Shown piece after piece: positions 10,319-19,676 of a stretch of 64,000 nt of DNA. The DNA is taken from NCBI GenBank assembly GCA_018380195.1, contig JAGZUC010000005.1:30887-94886 (forward strand), written 5' to 3'. Made by a program: the position numbers and the translations under genes. How positions within the stretch are numbered: position 1 is the stretch's first letter; the number at the start of each line of letters is the position of its first letter. The notes under the pieces were generated by a model, which did no database searches, was not told where the DNA came from, and saw only the letters and a list, made by a program, of their open reading frames with translations. Origin of the DNA: Collinsella sp. (GTDB lineage: Bacteria > Actinomycetota > Coriobacteriia > Coriobacteriales > Coriobacteriaceae).

Positions 10319-10828
10319 CTAGTCGTGGGCGTGGTTGGTGATGGGGCCGACGTGGACTAGCTTAGGGTCCTCGCCGCGCTCGAGCGCCAGATCGCGCAGG
10401 ATGGCGTCCTCGCGGGCCTCCATGACCTCGGCCTCGTCGTCCTCGATGTGGTCATAGCCCAGCAGGTGCAGCATGCCGTGAACGAGCATCAGACGGCACT
10501 CGTCAGCGGGGCTATTGCCAAAACCGGGGGCCTGACGGGCAATAACCTGCGGGGCCAAGATAATATCGCCGAGCTCGAGCGTCTCATCGGCGGGAATGTC
10601 ATCGTCAAAGGCCGAATCGCACTCAAACGAGAGCACATCGGTGGTGCGATCGATACCGCGCCACTCGTGGTTGAGCTCGTGCATCTCGTCCTCGTCGACA
10701 TACGAAAGGGAAATCTCGACTTCACGTTCAACGCCCTCGGCGGCAAGCACAACCTCGCAGATGTGCTCCACCTCCTGCGCATCGAGCAGCGTATCGAGTT
10801 CGGCATCGTTGCTGATCAATACACTCAA
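10319..10828 (-). CDS. ybeY: Endoribonuclease YbeY
   Basis: YbeY is a zinc-dependent endoribonuclease involved in 16S rRNA 3' maturation and ribosome quality control. The diagnostic H-G-x-L-H-L-x-G-Y-D-H motif (H-x3-H-x5-H) is present near residues 130-140 of 169. The start is TTG 10828, which overlaps the phoH stop (TTGA) and follows GGAG by five bases. It is therefore translationally coupled to phoH, the usual phoH-ybeY pair. Confidence 0.95.
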   Translation of the reverse strand: MSVLISNDAELDTLLDAQEVEHICEVVLAAEGVEREVEISLSYVDEDEMHELNHEWRGIDRTTDVLSFECDSAFDDDIPADETLELGDIILAPQVIARQAPGFGNSPADECRLMLVHGMLHLLGYDHIEDDEAEVMEAREDAILRDLALERGEDPKLVHVGPITNHAHD

Positions 10829-11811
10829 CGGGACTCCTTTCGGTCACGCGGGCGCTGCTCGCGCACGTCATCATAAGCTTCATATGCCTCGACGATACGA
10901 CCCACCAGGGCATGGCGCACCACGTCGGCGCGCTCGAGGTACGAAAATGCGACATCGTCGACACGGCCCAAAATCTGCTCAACGTCGGCAAGACCGCCAC
11001 GACGACCCACCAGGTCGCGCTGGCTCAGGTCGCCGGTGATCACGAACTTGGAGTTGAAGCCCAGGCGTGTCAGGAACATCTTCATCTGCTCGGGCGTGGT
11101 ATTTTGCGCCTCGTCGAGCACCACGAAGGCATCACTCAGCGTGCGGCCGCGCATGTAGGCAAGCGGGGCAATCTCGATCACGCCGCGCTCCATAAGCTCA
11201 TCGGTGCGCTCGCGATCCATCATGTCAAAAAGGGCGTCGTAGAGCGGGCGCATGTAGGGATCGATCTTTTCCTCGAGGGTGCCGGGCAAAAAGCCCAGAT
11301 TCTCCCCCGCCTCGACAACCGGACGCGTCAAGATCAGACGGCCCACCTCGTGACGCTTGAGCGCGGCAACGGCGAGCGCCATGGCCAGATAGGTCTTACC
11401 GGTACCGGCAGGACCCAGGCCAAACGTGATGGTATGCGAGCGAATGGCATCCACATAGCGCTTTTGGCCGAGCGTTTTGGGGCGAATGGCACGACCGCGA
11501 TACGAAAGCAGCACGTCATCGCGAAGCGACGTAGCCTCGTGCTCACCGTCGCGCAGAACGGCCAGACAGCGCGAGACATCGTCGGCAGAAAGCGTGCGCC
11601 CGGCAGCCGCCTCGCGAAAAGCATGTTCGAAAAAACGCGCCACGAGTTCGACCTCATCCGGGTCACCGCTCACGGCGATGCTATCGCCACGGGCGACCAC
11701 ATGGGCGCGAACCAAGCTCTCGAGCGCACGAAGGACGCCGTCGCCGGCTCCCAAAACGCACGAGGGATCAATTCCCTCGGGAACGGTAAGTCTAATCTTC
11801 GAGGCTTCCAT
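10825..11811 (-). CDS. phoH: PhoH family ATPase
   Basis: A PhoH-like P-loop ATPase of 328 residues, typical of the protein encoded next to ybeY and linked to RNA metabolism. Walker A G-P-A-G-T-G-K-T lies near 130. T-R-P-V-V-E-A-G-E-N-L-G-F-L-P-G follows, and Walker B F-V-V-L-D-E-A-Q-N-T-T is near 230. The N-terminal part has a KH-like region. The frame is open 35 codons further upstream, but ATG 11811 has GGGAGG three bases before it and yields the family N-terminus. The gene overlaps the end of mtaB by 20 bases. Confidence 0.94.
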   Translation of the reverse strand: MEASKIRLTVPEGIDPSCVLGAGDGVLRALESLVRAHVVARGDSIAVSGDPDEVELVARFFEHAFREAAAGRTLSADDVSRCLAVLRDGEHEATSLRDDVLLSYRGRAIRPKTLGQKRYVDAIRSHTITFGLGPAGTGKTYLAMALAVAALKRHEVGRLILTRPVVEAGENLGFLPGTLEEKIDPYMRPLYDALFDMMDRERTDELMERGVIEIAPLAYMRGRTLSDAFVVLDEAQNTTPEQMKMFLTRLGFNSKFVITGDLSQRDLVGRRGGLADVEQILGRVDDVAFSYLERADVVRHALVGRIVEAYEAYDDVREQRPRDRKESR

Positions 11812-13084
11812 GAACCTCCCTGCGCGCATGGACCAAGCCGGAATCATCGACTCCGATGATAGCAACATCGAGCAGGCACGGGGCTGTAAGTCCACAGGTA
11901 TCGTCAAGACGGGCATGATGGAACGAACCGAGCGTCAGGTTGTCGCCGTACTCGAGGACGGCACGCTCGACGGTGCCCACGCGACGACGAGCGTCGGCAA
12001 TGGCGAGTTCCTGCGCCGCGGCTCGCATACGACGGCTGCGCTCGGCCATAACCTCGGGCGGCACCTGGTCGGGCATATCGGCAGCAAGGGTACCGGGACG
12101 CTTGCTATAGCGGAACACGTGCATACGCGAGAAACCCACACGACGGCACAGCGCCAGCGACTCCTCGAACTCCTCGTCCGTCTCACCAGGAAAACCGACG
12201 ATGACATCGCACGAAAGAGACGCCTGGGGCAAGTTGGCGCGAATCATACGCACCGTGTCCTCAAAGGCCTCGGCGCTATAGGGACGGCCCATGCGATGCA
12301 GGGTCGCCGTGCAGCCGGACTGCACGGGCAGGTGCAAAAACGGGGCGATACGCTGCGGATAGCGCGCCATCACCTTAAGCAGGCGCTCAGAGATATCCAT
12401 GGGCTCGACCGAGGAAATGCGCACATGCGGAATAGACGTGCGCTCCATGATGGCCTCGAGCAGCTCATCGATTTCGACATGCTCGTCGGTCGCGCTCTTG
12501 CCATCGTAGGCACCCAGGTTCACACCGGTCAGCACCACCTCGGGCACGCCGGCCTCCTGGGCCTCGCGAACTTGCTCGAGCACGGACTCGACGGGCACGG
12601 AGCGCTCGGGGCCGCGTGCCTTCCACACAATGCAATAGGTGCAGCGATGGTTGCAGCCGTCCTGGATCTTCACGCCCAGCCGCGAACGACCGAGTGCATC
12701 GACCACGTCACCATCGCTGCAGGCGGGAACGCTATCGGACTCAACGCCCAGCACATCGCAGACACGCTCGGCGACATCGATCTTAGACGGCTCGGCAATC
12801 ACGCGATCCGAAAGCTCCAACAGCTCCTCGGGATGCAAATTGACCACGCATCCGGTCACGACCACATAGGGCTCGTTTGGATGGGCCAGCGCATGACGGA
12901 CGGCCTTACGGGTCTTGGCCTCGGCCTCGCCCGTAACGGCACAGGTGTTAATGACGATCAGATCGGCATCGTGGGGCTCCACCATAGCAAAGCCCAGGCG
13001 CATAAGATCGGCAGTGATACGGTCAGACTCAACCCGGTTGACACGGCAGCCGAGGTTGACGACGGAAATATGGGGTGCGAGCAC
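11792..13084 (-). CDS. mtaB: tRNA methylthiotransferase, MtaB (YqeV) type
   Basis: A radical SAM methylthiotransferase of the MiaB/RimO family; the MtaB branch adds a methylthio group to t6A37 in tRNA. The 430 residues show the N-terminal cluster cysteines in L-G-C-R-V-N (13), I-N-T-C-A-V-T (about 48) and V-T-G-C (about 79). The radical SAM motif C-N-H-R-C-T-Y-C is near 147. The start is GTG 13084 with AAGGAG seven bases upstream. The dnaJ-mtaB-phoH-ybeY-era order is common in Gram-positives. The MtaB subtype is inferred from N-terminal spacing and context rather than from a tree. Confidence 0.9.
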   Translation of the reverse strand: MLAPHISVVNLGCRVNRVESDRITADLMRLGFAMVEPHDADLIVINTCAVTGEAEAKTRKAVRHALAHPNEPYVVVTGCVVNLHPEELLELSDRVIAEPSKIDVAERVCDVLGVESDSVPACSDGDVVDALGRSRLGVKIQDGCNHRCTYCIVWKARGPERSVPVESVLEQVREAQEAGVPEVVLTGVNLGAYDGKSATDEHVEIDELLEAIMERTSIPHVRISSVEPMDISERLLKVMARYPQRIAPFLHLPVQSGCTATLHRMGRPYSAEAFEDTVRMIRANLPQASLSCDVIVGFPGETDEEFEESLALCRRVGFSRMHVFRYSKRPGTLAADMPDQVPPEVMAERSRRMRAAAQELAIADARRRVGTVERAVLEYGDNLTLGSFHHARLDDTCGLTAPCLLDVAIIGVDDSGLVHARREVHGSLED

Positions 13085-13093
13085 GCGGGCTCC

Positions 13094-14242
13094 TTAATCG
13101 AGGATATCGTCGAGGGCACTCTTGATACGGTCGGTCACCGACTTCTTACCGGAAGCGACGTCATCGCCCATCTCATCGGCAAAAGCACGGAGCAGCTCGC
13201 GTTGCTTATTGGAAAGATTGGTGGGAACGACCACGCGCAGTTGCACGATCAGGCGGCCACGCGAACCGCCACCGCCAATGCGCGACATGCCGTAATTATT
13301 GACGCTCACGGTGTCGCCGTACTGGGCGCCGGCGGGAACCGTCACCTTAACGACCTCGTCGGGCATAATGCCCTCGACCTCGATCTCGCAGCCGAGCGCA
13401 GCCTGCGCAATCGAGATATCGCTCACCAGGTACAGGTCGTCACCGTTGCGCTTAAAGCGCTCATGGTCGGCGACGCGCACGTTGACAATCAGGTCGCCCG
13501 AAGGCTCGCCGCGAAGGCCGGCCTCGCCAAAGCCGCTCACACGCAGCTGGCGACCGGTCGAAACGCCGGCGGGAATATCGATGTCGATCTTTTCGTGCGA
13601 AGGCGTGCGGCCCTGACCGTCGCAGGTCTCGCAGGGATGGTCGATAACCGTGCCCTCGCCATGGCAGTCGGGGCAAGGCGAGGAAGACTGAACCTGGCCC
13701 AAAAACGATCGCTGAACCGTCGTGACGTAGCCCGTACCGTGGCAGCGACTGCACTGCTTTTCCTGTGCACCCTCGGCCCTACCGGTACCGTTGCAGTCCT
13801 CGCAAGGAGCAAGGCGATCATAGCTGATCGTCTTTTTGCAGCCGAGTGCCGCCTCCTCGAGCGTCACCGAAAGCGAGATGGCCATGTCACGTCCGCGACG
13901 ACGCTCACGACGGCTGCGGGCGCCACCACCGGCACCACCGCCAAAGAACGACGAGAACAGGTCGTCCATGCCCATGCCACCAAAGATATCGTTGATGTCG
14001 ACATAGCCCGAACCACCAGGACCGTCGGCAGTGCCGTAACGGTCGTAGTTAGCACGCTTCTGCTCATCGGAAAGAACGGAATAGGCCTCGTTGAGCTCCT
14101 TGAACTTGGCCTCGGCCTCGGGATCGTCCGAAACATCCGGATGTACGGTACGGGCCTTCTTTAAAAACGCACGCTTAATCGTCCGCGCGTCGGCATCCCT
14201 GTCGACGCCAAGCACCTCGTAGTAATCCCTATTTTCCGACAC
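13094..14242 (-). CDS. dnaJ: Chaperone DnaJ (type I Hsp40)
   Basis: DnaJ stimulates DnaK ATPase and delivers unfolded clients. The 382 residues contain a J domain with H-P-D near residue 37, a G/F-type linker with a short R-rich segment, four C-x-x-C-x-G-x-G zinc repeats, and the C-terminal substrate-binding domains. GTG 14242 is chosen because GGAAGGA lies seven bases upstream and the preceding valine codon is GTC, which cannot start. The frame extends upstream without a start of comparable quality. It lies directly after a second, unusual DnaJ-like gene. Confidence 0.95.
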   Translation of the reverse strand: MSENRDYYEVLGVDRDADARTIKRAFLKKARTVHPDVSDDPEAEAKFKELNEAYSVLSDEQKRANYDRYGTADGPGGSGYVDINDIFGGMGMDDLFSSFFGGGAGGGARSRRERRRGRDMAISLSVTLEEAALGCKKTISYDRLAPCEDCNGTGRAEGAQEKQCSRCHGTGYVTTVQRSFLGQVQSSSPCPDCHGEGTVIDHPCETCDGQGRTPSHEKIDIDIPAGVSTGRQLRVSGFGEAGLRGEPSGDLIVNVRVADHERFKRNGDDLYLVSDISIAQAALGCEIEVEGIMPDEVVKVTVPAGAQYGDTVSVNNYGMSRIGGGGSRGRLIVQLRVVVPTNLSNKQRELLRAFADEMGDDVASGKKSVTDRIKSALDDILD

Positions 14243-14323
14243 GACCGAATCCTTCCGACTTTCATTATTGTCACAGTGCGTCCTATACCCAAGCTGGGCC
14301 GACCGCAAACAGAGGGTTTGATG

Positions 14324-15427
14324 TTATTGCATTTGGTACGGCGAAAGCATGGCCCGTTGCGAGCAGCTCGCGAACCAAACTGACACGAGCGCGAACATGA
14401 AGCCGTTGGCAAAACCGTTGGCAAACTGCATCGCACCGCGCTTCCACCAAAGCAGGCTGCGATGAAGCACACCGTCCGAAAGCACCATGAACAGGCCCAT
14501 GGTAAACGGAATAAAGCACATCACGGCAAAGGCCGAGAACACGCCCGAGATGGCCGACAGCACCAAAAACGGCGCCACAATGCCCATCAGGTAAAAGCCA
14601 GTACGGGCCTTGCCTTCCAAGCGCTCGGCCTCAACATGGGCGCGGCCGACCAGGTCGCCGCCCGCGGCACCGTTAGTGCCAGCATGGCCCATGCCGCTAA
14701 TGCGGACCTCGTCGCCATCGTGCGTGCCGGCAGGAAACTCAATCGTCTGCTCGGAGGTCACACGGGTTCGCCCGCTGCCACCGCAATCGGGGCAGGGGTC
14801 GGCCACGACCTTACCGGAACCGCCGCACTCGGGGCAGACCGACTGGAACGTGCCCGCACCAAACAGGAAGGACAGGTCGACGTCGATGTGGCCGCGGCCA
14901 CCGCAGCTCGGGCAGGTATGTGCATGCTCGGACGAAACAGAGCCCGAGCCGCCGCAGTGACCACAGGTATCGAAGCGCGTGTAGCGGACGGTCTTGCGGG
15001 CACCGCCCTTGGCCTCCTTGGCGTCGAGCTTGATATCGACGACCACGTTGGCGCCGTTCTCGGGATTGTAGGCAGCTTGGCCGCGACGCTGCTGGCCCCA
15101 GGCGCCACCAAAGGGAAAGCCGCCCTCAAAGGGATTGCCATAGCCCGTGCTGCCGGCGTAGCCGCCACCATAGGGCGAAGCCGTAGGAGCACCGGCAAAG
15201 GGATTGCCAGAACGCATGGCGTCGTAGCGCGCACGTTTTTGCTCATCCGAAAGCACGGCGTAGGCCTCGGAAACCTCTTTAAACTTTTCCTCGGCATCCG
15301 GCTCTTTGTTGACGTCCGGATGGAGCTTGCGGGCCTTTTGCTGGAAGGCCTTTTGAATATCACGCGAGGTGGCGTCTTTGGAGACACCCAGAATCTCGTA
15401 GTAATCTTTTTCGTTCATCGTCGCCAT
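14324..15427 (-). CDS. DnaJ-like protein with C-terminal membrane domain
   Basis: The 367-residue product starts as a normal Hsp40: J domain at about 6-71 with H-P-D at 36-38, then a G/F/Y-rich linker, then four C-x-x-C-x-G zinc repeats and the beginning of the first client-binding domain. Instead of the second client-binding and dimerisation domains it ends in about 80 residues with hydrophobic helices (G-F-Y-L-M-G-I-V-A-P-F-L-V-L, then F-A-V-M-C-F-I-P-F-T-M-G-L-F). The J domain would therefore be tethered to the membrane. ATG 15427 follows AGGAGGT by eight bases. It precedes the complete dnaJ by 81 bases, so the pair may have arisen by duplication followed by domain replacement. The client or site is unknown. 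Confidence 0.85.
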   Translation of the reverse strand: MATMNEKDYYEILGVSKDATSRDIQKAFQQKARKLHPDVNKEPDAEEKFKEVSEAYAVLSDEQKRARYDAMRSGNPFAGAPTASPYGGGYAGSTGYGNPFEGGFPFGGAWGQQRRGQAAYNPENGANVVVDIKLDAKEAKGGARKTVRYTRFDTCGHCGGSGSVSSEHAHTCPSCGGRGHIDVDLSFLFGAGTFQSVCPECGGSGKVVADPCPDCGGSGRTRVTSEQTIEFPAGTHDGDEVRISGMGHAGTNGAAGGDLVGRAHVEAERLEGKARTGFYLMGIVAPFLVLSAISGVFSAFAVMCFIPFTMGLFMVLSDGVLHRSLLWWKRGAMQFANGFANGFMFALVSVWFASCSQRAMLSPYQMQ

Positions 15428-15485
15428 GCGCGGCAACCTCCTGCTCACAGCAGCGTATATATTCCGGTAATTCTACCCGAGCGGC

Positions 15486-16718
15486 CTAAGCTAGATCCCA
15501 AAACAGCTCGAACAGAACATTTCCATCGAGCCAGCCCAGGTGGGTCGGCGCCAGACGAGCTCGAACATGGCCCGCGACGACATCTGCCGAAGTGAAGGGT
15601 CCCTCATGGACCCCGAGCGTCTCGGGCACCCAAGTGGCAAGACCCAATTCGAGCGCGCGATCGCAAGCGGCTGTCAGCTCGCCCGTTGGGATGACGCAAG
15701 CTGCACGAGCCAACAGGTCGGACGCGATACCGCGCGTCATGCGACAAGCAAGCATCAGGTCTTCGGCCGCAGCCTCGCGCTGGGAGAGATATTCGGCCTC
15801 GAACGCCGTCGCGTCATCGTCACGTTGCACCAGACGCACGCGGTACGCATCGCCTCGAGAAGACACGCCGGGGAACAAACCTGCAAGACGGTCGAAATCC
15901 GCGGCGTCGAGCATGCCCGCGGCAGAACGCCCCAGGCCCAGGTAGCCCCGTCCGGTCCAGTAGGCAATGTTATGGGCGCACTCATGGCCGTCGAGCGCGT
16001 AGCTCGCCACCTCATACGGGTGATAGCCGGCGGCACCCAGGAGCTCGCGTGCCACGTCCATGCATGCGGCCTGAAAATCCTCATCAGGCTCGAGCGACTC
16101 GTCACGGCACGCCATGCGATAAAGGGGCGTCCCCTCCTCGAGCGTGAGCGGGTAGACCGACACATGATGCGGAGCCGCCGCCAGCACGCCATCGAGCGTG
16201 CGCTGCCAGCTTACGGCGGTCTGCCCGGGAAGGCCACACATCAGGTCACACGACACATCGAGCCCAGCGTCCTTAACCGTCGTGATGGCAGCGAGCGCCC
16301 GATCGGCATCGTGAATGCGGCTTATGGCGGTAAGTTCGGCGTTATCGAGCGTTTGCACGCCCAGAGAGATGCGTGTGACACCAACCTTGGCAAGCGCAGC
16401 GGCAAGCTCGGCGGTCAGCGATTCGGGATTGGCCTCGCAGGTAAACTCAACGGGGGCACACGACGCACGAATACGCCGCGCCAGCTCCACCAAGCGCTCC
16501 CCCGCCAGCGACGGCGTACCGCCGCCAACATAGACGGTGCGGATCTGGTCAAAGGCCCCAGCTTTGCCAAAAGCATCGAGGCGCGCGAACAACTGCTCAA
16601 AATAGGAATCGAGCGCAGCGCTCAGGTCGCACGGAGCAAAACTGCGCGAGTCAAAGTCGCAGTACCGGCACTTTTGGGCGCAAAACGGCACGTGCACGTA
16701 CAGCGCGGTAACGGCCAC
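15486..16718 (-). CDS. hemW: Radical SAM protein HemW (heme chaperone; annotated formerly as oxygen-independent coproporphyrinogen oxidase-like)
   Basis: The 410 residues show the HemN/HemW radical SAM motif C-x3-C-x2-C (C-A-Q-K-C-R-Y-C-D-F) near 13-21. The conserved G-G-G-T-P-S-L, S-L-G-V-Q-T-L and C-D-L-M-C-G-L-P-G-Q-T patterns follow. Start at the HemW position with an N-terminus lacking the HemN extension points to HemW. The start is GTG 16718 with GGAGG seven bases upstream, overlapping the end region of dusB by coupling. HemW downstream of lepA is a conserved neighbour pair in Gram-positives. Whether it handles heme in this probable anaerobe is not shown. Confidence 0.9.
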   Translation of the reverse strand: MAVTALYVHVPFCAQKCRYCDFDSRSFAPCDLSAALDSYFEQLFARLDAFGKAGAFDQIRTVYVGGGTPSLAGERLVELARRIRASCAPVEFTCEANPESLTAELAAALAKVGVTRISLGVQTLDNAELTAISRIHDADRALAAITTVKDAGLDVSCDLMCGLPGQTAVSWQRTLDGVLAAAPHHVSVYPLTLEEGTPLYRMACRDESLEPDEDFQAACMDVARELLGAAGYHPYEVASYALDGHECAHNIAYWTGRGYLGLGRSAAGMLDAADFDRLAGLFPGVSSRGDAYRVRLVQRDDDATAFEAEYLSQREAAAEDLMLACRMTRGIASDLLARAACVIPTGELTAACDRALELGLATWVPETLGVHEGPFTSADVVAGHVRARLAPTHLGWLDGNVLFELFWDLA

Positions 16719-16720
16719 TA

Positions 16721-17764
16721 TTAGGCCTCCAGCGGATGAGCAGGCACCGACTTGCCAGCGGCAAGGGCGGCCTCGCAGGCCACCACATCGCGCTCGATCT
16801 CATCGACCAGCGCCATAAACTCCTCATACGTAGAGCAACGCACCACCTGAGCACGCCAAGCGGCGGCATGGGGCATGCCTTTTAAGTACCAGTTTGCGTA
16901 CGTGCGGGCACGCGACATGAGCGGCAGGAGCTCATGCGTCAGCGTTAGGTGCTCACGCAGGGCGTTCAAGCGCTCGACAGAGCTGCGCGCCGGCACCGGC
17001 ATGCCATCGAACGCAAGGGCGCGAGCATCACCAAAAACCCAGGGGTTACCGTAGATGCCGCGCGCGATAAACACAGCGCTGGCACCCGAGCTGCGCAGAT
17101 GCTCCGCGGCGTCCTCGGCCGAGAACACATCGCCCGAACCAATCACGGGAATCTCGACAGCGTCGGCCACCTCATCGACGACCGACCAATCGGCCTGGCC
17201 CGTATAGAGCTGCGTGGCGCAGCGGCCATGCACCGCCACCGCGGCGGCACCGGCGCCTTCGAGCATCTGGGCAAACGTCGCGGCATTACGGTCCTCGGCA
17301 TAAAAGCCTTTGCGAATCTTGACGGTCACGGGTACATGCGCCGCGCCCACCGCCGCCTCGACGATCTTCTCGGCCAAATCGGGCGTGCGCATGAGCGCCG
17401 AGCCCTCGCCCTTGGTAACAACCTTGCGGGCGGGGCATGCCATATTGATATCGATGAGCGACAGGCGATCGCCAACGCGCTCCTCGACGGCGGCGACGGC
17501 ACTCGCAAACTGATCGGGCTTGGAGCCAAAGAGCTGCACGCAAATCTGCTGCTCCTCGTCGGCCGGCAGCACCAGGCGCCACGTTTTGTTGCTGGCATAG
17601 GCAAGGCCTGTCACGCTCACCATCTCGCTGTAGGCAAGGTTGGCACCGCGGCGGCGGCACATGATGCGGTAGGCAGGGTCGGTCACGCCCGCCATGGGAG
17701 CCATAAGGAACGGCTGCTCGGCATAGGCGCCCAGAAGCCGCTGACTATATTCGGAAAGCGCCAT
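16721..17764 (-). CDS. dusB: tRNA-dihydrouridine synthase, DusB type
   Basis: An FMN-dependent TIM-barrel enzyme that reduces uridine to dihydrouridine in tRNA. The 347 residues contain M-A-P-M-A-G-V-T-D near 22. The active-site cysteine is in N-M-A-C-P-A-R-K-V, followed by G-E-G-S-A-L-M. FMN-binding I-G-S-G-D-V and I-A-R-G-I-Y-G-N-P-W complete the barrel. ATG 17764 is chosen over a longer frame because it sits five bases from the lepA stop and gives the family N-terminus. Confidence 0.93.
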   Translation of the reverse strand: MALSEYSQRLLGAYAEQPFLMAPMAGVTDPAYRIMCRRRGANLAYSEMVSVTGLAYASNKTWRLVLPADEEQQICVQLFGSKPDQFASAVAAVEERVGDRLSLIDINMACPARKVVTKGEGSALMRTPDLAEKIVEAAVGAAHVPVTVKIRKGFYAEDRNAATFAQMLEGAGAAAVAVHGRCATQLYTGQADWSVVDEVADAVEIPVIGSGDVFSAEDAAEHLRSSGASAVFIARGIYGNPWVFGDARALAFDGMPVPARSSVERLNALREHLTLTHELLPLMSRARTYANWYLKGMPHAAAWRAQVVRCSTYEEFMALVDEIERDVVACEAALAAGKSVPAHPLEA

Positions 17765-17768
17765 AGAC

Positions 17769-19580
17769 CTACTCGTCCACCTTGAGGATCGCCATAAAGG
17801 CCTCCTGCGGGACCTCAACCGATCCGATGGCCTTCATGCGCTTCTTGCCCTCTTTCTGCTTCTCGAGCAGCTTGCGCTTACGCGAGATATCGCCGCCGTA
17901 GCACTTAGCAAGCACGTCCTTGCGACGCGCCTTGACGGTGGAGCGGGCAATGATCTTGTTGCCGATAGCACCCTGGATGGGCACCTCGAACAGCTGACGC
18001 GGGATGATCTCCTTAAGCTTGTCGCACAGGCCACGGGCCAGGCCATAGGCCTTGTCCTTGTGGACGATAAACGACAGCGCGTCCACCTCGTCGCCCGAAA
18101 GCAAGATGTCGAGCTTCACAAGCTCGGATGGACGGTACTCGTTGAACTCGTAGTCGAGCGAGGCATAACCCTTGGTACGACTCTTAAGCTGGTCAAAGAA
18201 GTCCAAGATGAGCTCGGCAAGCGGCATATCGAAGCGCATCTCGACCGATTTGCTCGTCAGGTGGATCATGTCGGTCGTAACGCCGCGGTGCTCGATGGCG
18301 AGCTGCATGACGGCGCCCGTGTACTCAGGCGGGCAGATGATCTTTGCCTTGAGGTAGGGTTCCTCGATACGCTCGATGCGCGTGGCCTCAGGAAGGTCCT
18401 GCGGGCTGCGGACATCGACCATCTCGCCGTCGGTCTTGTAGACGTGATAGTCGACCGAGGGACTCGTGGCAATGAGGTCCAAGTTGAACTCGCGCTCCAG
18501 GCGTTCCTTGACGACTTCCATGTGCAGCAGGCCCAGGAAGCCCACGCGGAAGCCAAAACCGAGCGCCACCGAGGTCTCGGGCTCCCACACCAACGACGGG
18601 TCGTTGACGTGCAGCTTATCGAGCGCGTCACGCAGGTTCTCGTAGTCCTTGTTATCGATCGGGAACAGGCCCGTATAGACCATGGGCTTGGCCTCGCGGT
18701 AGCCGGGAAGCGGCTCGGGGCAGGGATTCGACGCCCACGTGAGGGTATCGCCCACGCGAACGGCCTCGGGGTCCTTCAGGCCCGTGACCACGTATCCGAC
18801 CTCGCCGACCGTCAGCGCGTCAACCGGGGTCTCGGCGGGACGCTTCACGCCCACGCCATCGACCAAAAAGTCGCCCTTTGCCTGCATCATGCGCAAGGTA
18901 TCGCCCTTTTTGATGGAGCCGTCAAAGATGCGCACCGTGGCGACGACGCCACGATACTCGTCGAAGTATGAATCCAGAATGAGTGCCTTGAGCGGCGCGT
19001 TCGCATCGCCCTTGGGCGGAGAGATCAGAAAGACAATGGACTCCAGCAGATCGTGGATGCCCTCGCCGGTCTTGCCCGAGACACACACGGCATCATCGGC
19101 AGAGATCGCCAGGTCATCCTCGATCTCGGTCTTAACCTCATCGGGATGGGCCGAGGGCAGGTCGATCTTGTTGATGGCCGGCACAATGTCCAGATTGGCG
19201 TTCATGGCGAGCGTCGCGTTAGAGACGGTCTGCGCCTCGACGCCCTGCGTGGCGTCGACAACGAGCACCGCGCCCTCACAGGCTGCCAGCGAGCGCGAGA
19301 CCTCATAGGTAAAGTCCACGTGGCCCGGCGTATCGATCAAATTGAACTGATACGTCTCACCATCGTCGGCGTCATAGGAAACGCGGACGGCATTGGACTT
19401 GATCGTAATGCCGCGCTCGCGCTCGATATCCATGGTGTCGAGCAGCTGCGACTCCATGTCGCGTTCGTCGACGGTATGGGTGAGCTCGAGGATGCGGTCA
19501 CTGATCGTGGACTTGCCATGGTCGATGTGCGCAACGATCGAGAAGTTGCGGATGTGGGAAATGTCAATTGAAGTATTCAT
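17769..19580 (-). CDS. lepA: Elongation factor 4 (LepA)
   Basis: LepA is a ribosome-associated GTPase linked to back-translocation and initiation quality. The 603 residues show G1 A-H-I-D-H-G-K-S-T, the switch region R-G-I-T-I-K-S, G3 D-T-P-G-H-V-D-F, G4 N-K-I-D-L-P, and the LepA-specific C-terminal domain with R-R-K-D-V-L-A-K-C-Y-G-G-D-I-S-R-K. ATG 19580 gives the family length; the frame is open 20 codons upstream but those lie in the rpsT terminator hairpin. It is the first gene of a long minus-strand run with dusB and hemW. Confidence 0.97.
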   Translation of the reverse strand: MNTSIDISHIRNFSIVAHIDHGKSTISDRILELTHTVDERDMESQLLDTMDIERERGITIKSNAVRVSYDADDGETYQFNLIDTPGHVDFTYEVSRSLAACEGAVLVVDATQGVEAQTVSNATLAMNANLDIVPAINKIDLPSAHPDEVKTEIEDDLAISADDAVCVSGKTGEGIHDLLESIVFLISPPKGDANAPLKALILDSYFDEYRGVVATVRIFDGSIKKGDTLRMMQAKGDFLVDGVGVKRPAETPVDALTVGEVGYVVTGLKDPEAVRVGDTLTWASNPCPEPLPGYREAKPMVYTGLFPIDNKDYENLRDALDKLHVNDPSLVWEPETSVALGFGFRVGFLGLLHMEVVKERLEREFNLDLIATSPSVDYHVYKTDGEMVDVRSPQDLPEATRIERIEEPYLKAKIICPPEYTGAVMQLAIEHRGVTTDMIHLTSKSVEMRFDMPLAELILDFFDQLKSRTKGYASLDYEFNEYRPSELVKLDILLSGDEVDALSFIVHKDKAYGLARGLCDKLKEIIPRQLFEVPIQGAIGNKIIARSTVKARRKDVLAKCYGGDISRKRKLLEKQKEGKKRMKAIGSVEVPQEAFMAILKVDE

Positions 19581-19604
19581 GCGGACTATCTTACCCGAGC
19601 GGTA

Positions 19605-19640
19605 CAAAAAATGGAGCCTGTTCCATAAAACAGGCTCCAT
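19605..19640 (-). terminator. rpsT intrinsic terminator
   Basis: On the minus strand a perfect 12-base stem (ATGGAGCCTGTT at 19629-19640 with its complement at 19611-19622) is followed by a run of six T at 19605-19610. It separates rpsT from lepA and rules out a lepA start inside it. Confidence 0.93.
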
Positions 19641-19676
19641 TTATGCGCGTAATCTGTGTGGTGTGAAATTTACAAC

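Noticed and set aside
11477..14164. 895-codon plus-strand frame across phoH, mtaB and dnaJ
   Set aside because: It crosses three well-supported genes on the other strand and has shadow composition rich in H, R, G and A.
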